In this document: positions 39,201 through 50,604 of the stretch, in pieces
Layout of the letters: every line of letters begins with the position of its first letter
Position numbering within the stretch: the stretch's first letter is position 1
DNA from: Tenebrio molitor
Lineage: Eukaryota; Arthropoda; Insecta; Coleoptera; Tenebrionidae
Direction: 5' to 3'
Assembly (NCBI RefSeq): GCF_963966145.1
Contig: NC_091051.1
Span: forward strand, 16,988,001 to 17,052,000
DNA: 64,000 nucleotides
Notes under the pieces: model-generated
What the model was told of the DNA's origin: nothing
The model's database searches: none
Seen by the model: the letters and a program-made list of their open reading frames with translations, nothing else
Position numbers and translations under genes: made by a program

Positions 39201-42200
39201 CCGAGCGGTACCCAATTACTGGTTTATTAAACCGCTGATTAAAGATTATCAGCTTTGCACAAAAGATTTCTCATTTTCTAATAAATTGGTTTAGGAAGAA
39301 AGTTTTCGCGGGCGGACCGTTAGTTTAACGAGTCAAAAATTCAGTTTGGCATCATCGTGATGCTAGACCTATCAATTGGTCAAAACAAATTTTTAGAATT
39401 TGACCGAATGCATTCGCATACCTACCCATATCAAGACTGACGGGCTGACTAATGTGTCTATTCCAGAAGTCTGTTTATGGCAGCGGTTGCGGTCCAGGTC
39501 AGAAGTCATCATCAGTAACGAGTATTTCTGGTGTTCATTTTCTTGTTATTTCGAAAAGTAAAAATCCAGCTTTGCGCACTTTCACTGAGAGCTGAGAGAA
39601 CGTATGAAAATTTCAGAGAAATACTTTTTAAAATTGAATAACACTTCGCTTTGTTGAGTCAATACGAGGCACTATCACGTATCAGTCGATGAAACGAGTG
39701 TGGGAGCCCACCTTGACACAATTACGAGTACATTCGACCAGGTTCAAGCGAGTTTAAATCGGGTCGATCCGGGGTACGGCGAATAGACCACGATCGAACG
39801 AAGGAACGGTTGGTGTTGACCAATTACGCGCGACTGTTATGAGGTTCGAAGAAAAAATGACGACAACACCGGCGCCGCCGTAGTAAATCGCCTCCATTCA
39901 TCAGAGGGCTTTTCCTGTCGCTCGGTGTCACTTCAGTGGGGCTCCGCGCCTCAGTGATTCCCAATAACCGCCAGCGACATCCCAAGAAATATGGCCAGCC
40001 ATTAGTTACTGACCGTCTATTTAATTGCCGAATAAATAAATAATTCCCGGTCGTGAATGGACGTGGGTTTCCAATGGTACGTTTCACCCATTCGACCCAC
40101 GTCCCAGCCGTATTCAAATTACGAGGTGAAGACACTGTCAAGAATTTGTTTGTCGCGTTGAAATTTCGGTAATTTCGGCTTTAGGGCGCTAATAAAGTCG
40201 TAAAAGCGACAATAAAGATTTATTCGGTGTAGCTTACGGGGTCGGTTTAGTGTCGGAGTTATGGGACATAAAATTGTGCAGAAATATAAAATTTCGCCGT
40301 GGACGGGGGCAACAAGAGCAATGGCGGTAATTGATTGGGGCGATTTTATTTGGGCCGGGCGGCGGCATTATTTATGAAGAGGCCATTTCCTAGATCACCG
40401 GCAAAACATGGGCCATTATGAGGACAGTTGTGGCCGGCCGTATCACTCAGCCAACTAAGTGCCCGAGGGAGAGTGATTTGCGGAGGTATCAAGGAGATTT
40501 ACTCCAGTCAGTGGACGCGGATCGATACCCGCCGATGGTCCCCCCAGGTATGACTTACAAGCTAAGACTTACCGAAAGCGCCACCTCGACATGTCAACCG
40601 TTCGGAATTGCACGAGAAAGAGACCCAAGACGTGGCCGTCTACGCGGAAGCTTAAGGCGTTCACGCGAAGAAAAAGAAAAAAATAAATGATCGTTTCAAC
40701 CTGTCCGAGGCTGTAAATCTAAAGAATGAAAGTGAAAATTTGGAAATTCTGTTGCTCCAGATAGGGACAGCAGGGTTTAAGTGAAGGGTCATATCCTGGA
40801 GGCGTTCCAAAATTTTTTGGTTACGAAAAAAAACTTTCGTCTTGTCCGTTGTCTAATGGATATTTTTTTATTTTTCGATTTTCGGATCCAGTGGTATTGG
40901 AATTTGTAAAAGATGAAGATAAAGGAGCTGTGACAGAGTGGATTGGTAGATTGAAGCGTCTTATTTCTGATTTTAGTTCCGTAATAGCGTTCCGATCCAG
41001 GCGAACAATTAACCGCTGATCGTTTACTTGTTTGGTTTGTTGCCGGAGGCGGTATTGTTAATGACTGTTTGTTGCAGGTAACTGTTATGGATACAGAACT
41101 GTAATTACATAATGACTATTGCAACTTGTTGGTTTGTGGGGGGTTCGTTGTGGATTTTTGTGTAAATCTGTAAGAATCTGGGCGAGTGCGTCGCCCCCGG
41201 TGCAAATGAAAAAGACAGGGCGAGATCCGACTTTGGATACGGAGCTAGTTGGTTAATCGGGAAGAGACGAATTTCTCCGAAGCGGGGCGAACCGGGGGTG
41301 ACTCCCATTCTCGTGGTCTGCAGGATCAATACGCGGCTTCGGCGGCAGGGACCCATCGGGGGCGACCTGCAGAGGCGGCTGCAACGCGCGATTACTTGGA
41401 CCACTCTGTGTAAACGAGTCAGTGCTCGAGACCGATTCAATCAGAAACCTCCACGTTATCAACACTCCACGGGCCGGATCATCGATCGCCGCCTCCCGGT
41501 TTTCGTTTTACATTTTAGGCTCGTTCGACGATGACGGAATTTCAAAAGCCGCCCCGATAATGCACGTCTCACAAGAATTATCCCATCGTTCGACGTTCGC
41601 CGGATCATGTAGTACCTACACTCCTACTCGAAGAGAATAACTTTTAGTGCAACGCGAGAAAATCAAAGGGAAAAGGAAAAACGGCGATGTGAAATGCGCT
41701 TAATTGGTAATCAGGCTTTGTTCTCGGAGCCGACGAGCACTATCTACGAGTATTTTCTTACAAAGTGCGCCGGGAAATCGTCTCGGTTTCTCATATTAGA
41801 GATTTTCCATGTTTTTAGCCGGGAAATGCATCGCGATCCGCTCAAGACGACACTTTTCCACTTGCGTTTTTCGGGCCAAGCTGAATTAAAAATGTTCTCC
41901 TGTTTTAGGCTTTATACGTTTACATACATCTGCATAAATGTAAATTCGCAAAGTCGTGAATTTAAAAAAAATGTTAATTACTTATCCTTCCAAATACGGA
42001 ACTTTGAAATATGAGGTCAGAATTACATTTGTGTACGGTTACGGAGGCGTTAACACAAATTTTAAATCATTGTTCAGCTCTGAAATGTGAAGCTACGAAT
42101 AACATCGGTTTAGTTTTGGGTCAAGAGGCCCCCTTCGAATTTCAAAGGGACATTTATTTAATTAGGGATTTCGCACTGATCCTTAAAAACTACCCCTCTC

Positions 42201-42265
42201 AATGGATCCGCTCTGCTGTGAAAAATTAATAAATCAAGTGGCTGCGGTAATAACAGATTACGTTA
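36251..42265. other. Non-coding, intron-like sequence
   Basis: GC-richer patches at 36280-37200 and 39700-42000 with AT-rich DNA between. ORFs at 37249-37563 (minus), 39824-40141 (minus) and 41105-41440 (minus) were read and show nothing recognisable. CAG/GT junctions at 36420, 40548 and 41078 on the plus strand lack good pyrimidine tracts or context. No terminal repeats seen. Confidence 0.45.
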
Positions 42266-42378
42266 CGAGTTCAGAAAAGTGGAAGTTTACTAGACGAGTA
42301 TGGCAAGTTTAAGTACGAGTACAAGCGTCAGCGAGTACTTAATTGCCTACGAGTCCAGTAAAATCACTTTTCTGACGA
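42266..42378. repeat. Fold-back hairpin of a small two-copy family
   Basis: The left arm, with CAGAAAAGTG, TTTACTAGAC and TTTAAGTAC blocks, pairs imperfectly with the right arm from 42331 (GCGAGTACTTAATTGCC) to 42378 (CACTTTTCTGACGAG). The right-arm core resembles GCGAGTGCTTCATTTGCC in the fold-back at 45303-45409. Confidence 0.65.
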
Positions 42379-42428
42379 GGAGCGTAAGAATATTAAAATT
42401 TGTTAGTAAAAAGTTTTTTTTTTTGGTT

Positions 42429-42500
42429 GCTATGCTGTAAAGTAACTTATTATTTTACGATTTTGCTATGCTGTAAAGTGACCTATTACTGTACTTTTGC
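42429..42500. repeat. Two tandem copies of a 36-bp unit
   Basis: GCTATGCTGTAAAGTAAC... at 42429 is repeated from 42465 with a few substitutions (GCTATGCTGTAAAGTGACC...). It lies just after the fold-back, so it may belong to the same element. Confidence 0.8.
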
Positions 42501-42540
42501 GAGTTTGAGTTCATTACATTATAAAATGCGAAAAAATTCA

Positions 42541-45302
42541 TTACGCTAAAATAATCATCCACAATAAAATAACGATTTTTTTTTTCTATAAATTTCCAGG
42601 GCAGGACTTTTCAATTGTTCAGTTGCACCGAGTTTCTTCAACACCAGATTTACGAGACACTGTGTAACACGGGAACTCCACTGGGTAACATACTGTTCAA
42701 TAAAACAGAAACTTCTTGTTGTAACCTTTGCCGTCCCCATATCCTTTCATTATCGAAGTCCCTTCTCTTTTAATTAATTATTGCGAACAATCAAAAGGAA
42801 ATAATTATCAACATCCGTTTTTCACAAAATGTACTAAAATAAATTAAACAATAATTCTAACGAGATTTTGACTGTGAAAATGATGATAGAAAAAGTATTT
42901 AGTACTTTTGGTGGAATTTAATACTTACTTTGAATCTTGTAAAGGATTTGCTTTGAATAAAATTTCGAAATTGTAAGACCGTTCATTTTCTTTTAATAAT
43001 TTTGGAATGTCTCCATAAATTATGTCTACCCGGCTTCATTTCGTATCTGTCGCGTTCACGCTTCAATAATTTGCAGCTGCTTAAGACATTCGCTGAACGT
43101 GTGTACTGCAAGGGAAGAGGGTTGTTGAAAAACTGTGTTACATAATCGAGTTGCAATTTTAATAGTAAGTTTATTGAGTCGTAAAATTGTTCGTTTTCGC
43201 AACTCAGAACCTGAGAAAAGAAGTTGTAAAACACTCGTACTGCCGCTCATAAATTAAACACCGGCCTCCTATTTATACTTGAGTGTATATTTATGAGCAA
43301 TAGGTAAATGGTTTACTGCCGCCTTTTCCTAAAAATTAACTAGGGCACCCCCATAATATTTTATGGGTCTTGTGATATTTTGTGTGTTATATAGCCCTTG
43401 TTATCCACCGCGAGCCATAATTACACTGCGTAAAAAAATGCTCTCCTCCAGAATCCCCTGGAATGGCGCCCCCTCCCCCAAAATCCGTGTTTATCGCTGG
43501 GGGGTGTGTATTTTTCGCGCGATTCGGTTAATTTCGCTTTGTTTGTGACCCAGTTCCGGAGCGAAATACGTGACCGGTCCGAATCCGTTCGCCAAATAGT
43601 GCAGTTTTCGATAAGGCCCCCAAGATGGGGTCATTGTGTCGGTGCGAACGCGCCGCCTCCACTCGTCGCACATCCGCCCCTCGGTGACGCCGACTGCGAC
43701 ATTCATGAGATCGAGATAAAAGACAAAATGTTATTAAGATGAGCGAATGTGGAAACGGATATCCACACGTAGAGACGTGTGCACACACCGCACCATTTAA
43801 TGAATATTTCAGCGAGCACTTCTTATTTGCGGAATTCTTTCATGTCGCGATGTCGACTGGAAGAGGTCGGGGGCCGTTTGCATACACAACCGCCACAATT
43901 ACCAGAAATGTTCGCGACGGCCCGGGATTTCAGCGAATGCATTGTAATTTCAGATGTGTTGTGTAAATGCGGGGGCGGCTGTCGATGCGGCTGCTCGTAA
44001 TTTCCGCCCCCGGCGTACGCACTGTTTGTAATCGACTGAAGACGGAGCGTCGATAAATAATCGCGCGCCAGCGGCAATTTCCCGGACTAAATCATTACAC
44101 TATTATAACACGATCACTCGTAGTAAATTTCAAGAGCGGAGGGACCGGAGCTTTTCCCGTGGCCGTTCTTCCTCCACCCCGAAAGAACTCTCTTCGACAA
44201 TTTCGTTTGAGCTTTTCAGGGATATTCTTCCTTCCGGGGGCGTTTGTTTATTATTTATTAATTCCTCGCCTTCAAGTACTGAAAGACGGAATGGCTTCCG
44301 ATCAAGATGTTTGAATATCCTAGCAACTATGACAGATCAATTAGACACCGACCTACGCATCGTTATAGCCACAACACGCAAATACCATTAACAGATAGAA
44401 TGCGGTGGCGGATTAATACCAACTAAACTTACTTGAGATACCGTTTCGCTGGAGTTACGAGCTAAGAATTAAGTTTCCAATTTCAACCAACATTTTTTAT
44501 GATGAAGAAGTGGTTACATAATCTTTTAAATTACAGTTAGATTAGTTAATTGGAACAACTTCATCCTAGGCAACTGATGATTAGGTATTTTTAAATTTTA
44601 AAAAATGTTAACAAACTAGTTATCAGATGCGTACATTACGGGTTAGGTCTACCTCAACAATCATCTCCATGTTTTCATGTTTCAGCAAAAATATCTTGAG
44701 GTAAACAAGAAATAAAAATACGAAAATTGTGGTTTCAATTGTTGTCCAATAATTGCTAATTGATTGCTCTCATATTTTGTTTTTATTTGAAATTGGAAAA
44801 TAAATTTGTTTATATGGCAAAATTTGGCACAAATCGTCGATAAATCTTTTCATTTCGTAATAAAAGCTTTTTTTAACTGGGATGTAATGACATCAATTTA
44901 TTGATACCGTACATTTTGTTTGTTGACACAAGCGGATCCGAAGCAACGCGGTATTCAGGCCGTTATTCAACGTTGATTTGTAATTTACAGTCGATCACAT
45001 AAAGACAAAAGTTTAGTGGTAAATATTTTTAATAACAGAAAATAATGTTTAATGAAAATAAATTGCACAAACAAAAATAATATTTAATAATATTTCATTG
45101 GTTTAGTTTTATAAAATAAAAAATCTGTCGAAAAATGATTGTTTAAAAATAAAAGAAAATACCAAAGTTTGTCCAAAACTTTTTGAAAGATGACATTTAT
45201 TCTAAATTCTGTTTTTAATAAATAAATAAATAAACATACGTATATAAATGAATAATTAATGATTATTTATTCATATTAACAAACATTAAATAGTTATTTA
45301 CG
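42541..45302. other. Non-coding, intron-like sequence
   Basis: GC-rich patch at 43350-44220 with overlapping ORFs on both strands; AT-rich elsewhere. A TAAA microsatellite lies at 45219-45235. No gene seen. Confidence 0.45.
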
Positions 45303-45409
45303 AAGTGAGCGCGAGAAGACATTTTTCCCGCATGAGCGCATTATTTTAGGCACGAGCGACGAAGGAGCGAGTGCTTCATTTGCCGAATACGTCTTTTCGC
45401 ATCGAAGTT
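45303..45409. repeat. Fold-back hairpin related to 42266-42378
   Basis: The arm GCGCGAGAAGACATTTTTCC pairs imperfectly with the complement of CGAATACGTCTTTTCGCAT, and the loop carries GCGAGTGCTTCATTTGCC, shared in form with the other fold-back. There is no ORF inside; a 76-codon ORF starts just downstream at 45437 but shows no domain. Confidence 0.6.
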
Positions 45410-45826
45410 CCTACAATATTTTTTTAAACGAACATTATGTCTTATATTGGAGAAATGGTGTTTTGTAAACTAGAGTATATTATCAAGTCAAATTATTTTC
45501 AGAATGTTCAAAAAGGCAAATGGTTTTTGGATGATTTTGAAGCTCTAGTGCGCGAACGTCGATTTCGCCCACTAGTGCGTCAAAATGGCCTGCGACCGCA
45601 TAGTAGTAGTAGTCATTGTGAAAGTAGTGAGTTCAAAAACATAATTTTACACTCGCCAAGTAAATAATTAACATAGAAATGTATTTTTTTAAATATCCTT
45701 CCTGAAACTAGATCCTTTAAATAGTTTCAAAGAACATTGTCATATAATTTGCAATATGATTGTAATATCTTAATCCACCCCTAGTGCCAGATCATTTTCG
45801 AAATTCTGGATACTGTATTTTTTATA

Positions 45827-46224
45827 CAGGTGTTTCAAAGCTGCCGCCAAAACTTTACAGAACATGATAAAATATGCTATACTGAATAATAACTGTTTTT
45901 CTTCTTTAACCAGGCTTTCTAGACGCTCATTTTATTTAATTTTTTTAAATTTACATTTGCCAACATCGATTTATCTTACAATTTGCAATGTATAGATCGT
46001 TACTATGACTGTAGACTATAATTAAATGGTTGCTGTGATTACTGCTGCTTATTATTATCATATTTAGAACATCTTCTGTACAATGTTGCCACTTTTATAG
46101 TAACTTAAACCTCTGTAAAACCATACAGACGCATAGGATAGAACGTTTCATTACGATTTCGAGTTAATATTGATATGGGAAATTGCTGTGTAACATTTTT
46201 TGACGATGGTTTGGGAACACGCTG
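45827..46224. mobile_element. Diverged mariner-type remnant
   Basis: CAGGTGTTTCAAAGC at the left and, reversed, CAGCGTGTTCCCAAAC at the right are flanked by TA (45825-45826, 46225-46226). The terminal repeats match only partly, so this is an old copy or a chance pairing of two half-ends. 398 bp, no ORF. Confidence 0.4.
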
Positions 46225-46498
46225 TATAAATGAGGCGCTTAAAAATGTATATACAAGGTATAGTCATAATTCCGGGATATTTACAGCTTTCACGACAATT
46301 TCTTTGAACTGAAAATAACTTGGACACCTGACAAGTTTGAGCACAAGCAAGTATTGTATAAGAAATATGACTGCGAATTAATCCATAAGTAATTAAGAGG
46401 GTTTTTTTTCTTTGTTAAAAATACATAGCGTTTAAAAACAAAACAAAAACCCCCTGAAGGATCACATATTCTCTGTACATTATTATTCCAGTAAATAA

Positions 46499-46570
46499 AA
46501 AAAAAAGTACCGAGCATATGTAGATAAAATAATATTTTTTTTAATCTACATATGCTCGGTACTTTTTTTT
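46499..46570. repeat. Perfect 27-bp inverted repeat with an 18-nt loop
   Basis: 46499-46525 (A-run, then GTACCGAGCATATGTAGAT) is the exact reverse complement of 46544-46570. The loop is only A and T. The size is that of a small RNA precursor or of a recent fold-back. No matching copy was found in the window. Confidence 0.9.
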
Positions 46571-46624
46571 ATTAATAAGAAAATAAATGTATCGATATTA
46601 GTTATTTGGGAAAATAAATTAAAA

Positions 46625-49600
46625 AAAAAAAAAAACAAAATTAACCCTTCATCAGCTACTCATTTTTTTATTTTTTATGTTTATCATCCTAGTATGACCC
46701 TGGCGCCACCTTTGAAGTTATTTTTCACCATAGGCGTCCTTTCTCTATATCGATAAATTTTCCTTTGTGCCCCACTTTCTGATCGATTATGGCAAAGAAA
46801 ACGGGCCGAAAAAATATGATGCACAATCAAGATGAGTGACAACTTGTCTTCTCCTGAGACAAGCCGACTTGAACCGATCTAAAATTGATAAAAATCGTCC
46901 TCAAGTGTGTTCGAAATTTTTTCACCGCCTCCAATAATTCCCTGTCAAAAAGTTGCTTCAAAGATTTGCCGATTTGCAAAGACATTTAAATAATTTGTGT
47001 TATTCCGGTTCTGGCGTCCAGTAAAAATAATACGAGGTCCTTAAATTGTGCAGGGGCTGTTCAGTCAGGTAGTTTATTCGGCATCGTCAAAGGTCGAGAA
47101 GCGTTCAAGGTCCCCGCATCTCCCGAGATCTGTATCGAAACAGGATTCTGTTCGTTTTGGTGGATGCGCCGGTCTCCCCCCTGTCTTTGACGAAGGTAAT
47201 TTTATTTATTGGCTGCAGGATCTGCTCAAGCGTTCCTGATGAGGCTCCACCGGATGCAGCAAGATATATATTTACATAAACGAAGAATCGGTTCGTTTGC
47301 AAGGAAGTAAGGAAGCGCAACGAGGAAGCTCAGTAAATATATCTCGCCGAGCAGGGATCGGGTACTGCTGTTAATTACACGTCGACATGCATGCTCCGGG
47401 TGCCCGGAATTGTAGCCGTCAAACGCTGCGTCGAAAAAGCCGGGGAGCGACTTGTGTCGCCGGCGGCGTTTTTTAACACGAAACGTCACATAAAACAATT
47501 CTGGATTTGCTCGTAAAAACCAAATAACCCGCTTGATCGGATGTACAAACAGTGCAAGAATAAAAATTTATTTTCGGGCTGGCTTTATTACACCGAGTCG
47601 ACGGTGTCCTTCGGCACATTAACGTCCCTGCAGGATTACAAAGATTCGCAACGCTACTTGCACCAACGGTACAAAAATCATCGGATTTAATTGATTTCGT
47701 TTCTGTAGGAAACCGGAGTAAATCTTGGACAAATTGGGCGATTTGTTTCCGGATTCACATACATTTCTGGACACTTAATAAACCCCCGGCAAATCGCTCG
47801 TCATAAAAGTAATGCGTCGCGAAAGAATTTCAATTTCCCGAGTCCGGGGAAGCGAGGACGTCGACGTCATTGTCTGGACCACCGGTAAACGTGACTTATA
47901 ACACTGATAAATCATTTTGTTGAATATTACATGGCCGAGTCCGGACCCGTATCACGCAATGACAGTTGCAGAAATAGAGCCGTAGGGGACAGAAGCCTGG
48001 CCGGAACAATCGCGATAAAACCCGGAACTATGATTTTGACAATGATTACGGGACAGGTGAAAACGAAGGGGTCCCAATTATCCCGAGGGAACGCACACAA
48101 ATGGAACCGGAAGCAGTTGTAAACAGAAGATCACTCCGGAAAGAAAACACGTCGGGTTATGGCGAAGGCGTTCGCATAATCCGGTTATAAGAATGGGGAA
48201 TGGAGGCGGGAGGAGTGCGTTTTTTAAATGAAAAACGCACACATCGGTGTAACTTGTATTGAATTAGAGGAAAGGCGCGAGTTTACGGTTCACATTCTGA
48301 TCGAATTTATACTGGAGAGTGTAGTAATATTAAAACAATAAAGTGGAGAAGTTTAGGGGAATGTGCTTCCAGAAGCAATATCCGAATATAATTTAGGCTC
48401 CTGGGAACGAAAGTAAATGATAAGTGCCTGTAATAACACCCCGTATGTTGTTTAACAAATAGAATTATGACCCAATCTTCAGAGCAAGTTAGCAGAACAT
48501 TTATTATTAATGAATATCTTCTAAAATACGAGATGTCTGGTAAAATGGTGGAGTAGCGTTCGCGCCAACTTAATGGGGAACAACTCCCGAGACCAAATTA
48601 AAGCCAACTTCTTGCACTCATAATTTATGTCTCAGGTTCGATCCCTACGACACTATTAAAAATAGCAATCATTACCCCCCCAACCGTATTAAAAATGCGA
48701 CAGCCCCTTTCGTCAAATACAAAAACACGGTAATACGATTTAAAGTTGTGATTTGTTTCGTAAATTTTTAATGGACTCTTAATGGCAACCTCAGCTGAGT
48801 TTTAATTCGATTTCGCAAACAGTGAGTGGTGAAAATTCGCATTTTTAAGTCGGTTTTCGGATTAAAAGCCCGAGCAATTAATCAAACATTAATCACGTGG
48901 AGTGAATTTGCACGCACGACTGCCGATTGCCGAGTGGATGACGTCACCGTGTGCCGGGGGTGGGACCGTCTAGTTAGTTTTAATTTATATAAACCGGGCA
49001 CCTAGTCAGGGGACGGCGTGCTTGACTAAACAACCGAATTCGGGGTGAGCAAGCATAACAAGGGGGTTACATCCAATCTACCGTCCCAAAACGAACTACT
49101 TTGCATCCCGATCGTAAAACAAATGGATGCCAGATGGCCGTCAAACATCACAACTGAGACACTTCAAAGAAGGCATCGCTTTGAAAATCGGTTTAAGAGC
49201 GTTTTAACGATCCACCGCCGCTAAAAAACCGACCCGATGAAAAATTAACGACATTTCTCTCTCGTCTTAAAAACTGCTACGCCCGGTTACCTCAGATACT
49301 CGAACGGATTAAATATGCATCGGGAAATTGCTACTTCTACACCGAGGCTAGTGCTGTTAAAGTTTATAAATAAGTTATGCCGGCGCAACCTGCACTACGG
49401 TAATTATTAAGAAATTATTAGATAATATTTACGTGAACGGGGATCGATAGCACTTTATTGTGAGGGCCTCGAGCGAAAATGCAAACTAAAAAGCTTTCTG
49501 CTTACAGAACCGATTCTTTTTTTTTTCTACTTATTTCTTTCAGTGTTCGGTGTTTGTGTCGACGAACGAGAGATAAGATGCAACCTAGTTGCGCAATTTA

Positions 49601-50130
49601 AAAAACGCATTACTTTTAATTAAACTTAACGGAAACAGAATTTAAAAGCGAATCGGACATACAAGTACGAAACTGTATTTAAAAAAAAGAAGAAAAATAA
49701 GTTCCGGTAATCAGTAGTTGTAGAATCGTTTTGGAACTGGAAAAAGTATTAAGGGTTTCGTCGACAAGATGTCGACAATTTTTTGTTGTAGCTGAAGTGA
49801 CTCGTGATCATTGAAATATTTATTCCCAGAGGAAATAAAGAGTCTGCAAGATTTTTCAATTATTTACATCAAGTTCAACAAAGAAATATATACAATTCGA
49901 TAACAATTATCTGCAACAAGTTTATTAATTATGTATTATCGATTTGGAAATAGTACATTACGCTAGAAGGTCGGTAAGTGCAGAATCAAAGAAAGACAAA
50001 ACAAGTCGGACTATCGAGTATCTCGCTACTGTTATAAGCAGTTAACAATCATATAGCGTCTACTTATGTACCAAAAAGCAAAAAATGTCTTATTTTGATA
50101 CATGTCAAAAAAAACATGCGGTTCATTATG
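46625..50130. other. Non-coding, intron-like sequence
   Basis: GC-richer unique DNA at 47000-49500, AT-rich afterwards. A weak tRNA-like pol III signature at 48550-48650 is listed separately. Otherwise nothing coding or repeated that I can support. Confidence 0.45.
48550..48650 (+). other. tRNA-like pol III box pair, possible SINE head or tRNA pseudogene
   Basis: GGAGTAGCGTTCGCGCC resembles an A box and GGTTCGATCCC at 48635-48645 is close to the B-box consensus. The spacing is longer than in an intron-less tRNA, and the T and acceptor stems do not pair properly, so it is not a functional tRNA as it stands. Confidence 0.25.
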
Positions 50131-50604
50131 CAGGGTATTTCACAGTGCTAATGAGCCCGACGGAATTGAAAATGCAATCTACAATACATTTGCAAAGCTA
50201 ACGTAGATATTTGTTTTTTGATTTAAAAAACGTAAAACATAGTTAACTGTGTAGTTTCGTAAATTTTGACATAAATGTCATATTCGCTTGGTTAAATGAA
50301 ATTGTGAAAAAACAAGAAGTTTTTGGGAAAATGTTTATTGTCTGCATAAACCCGCAACGGCAGAGATATTTTTATTACATTCGTCTTAAATCAGGATCAT
50401 GTCTCTTTTCTCATCGTTCGAGTACATTTTAATTGTCGTAAATGTCAGTTGTGACAAATAAAACTATTGGAAGCAAAGCCATCATGATTCACAATTTCAT
50501 ATTAAAACAATACGATGTTTAAAATAGTCATGTTAACTTTGGAAATGGATTGTGGGTTGCATTTTCGATTCCGCCGGGCTCATTATCACTCGTGAAATAC
50601 CCAG
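50131..50604. mobile_element. Non-autonomous TIR element, about 474 bp
   Basis: The ends pair over about 60 bp with few mismatches: GGGTATTTCAC, AATGAGCCCG, CGGAAT, GAAAATGCAA and CACAAT/CTACAAT blocks. The right side is followed by TA; the left is preceded by TG, so one copy of the target duplication has probably mutated. No ORF. The CAGGG/CTGGG start fits a Tc1/mariner-type MITE. Confidence 0.82.

Noticed and set aside
36410..41085. CAG/GT junctions at 36420, 40548 and 41078 on the plus strand
   Set aside because: Weak pyrimidine tracts and wrong strand for the only supported gene; far less convincing than 59446.
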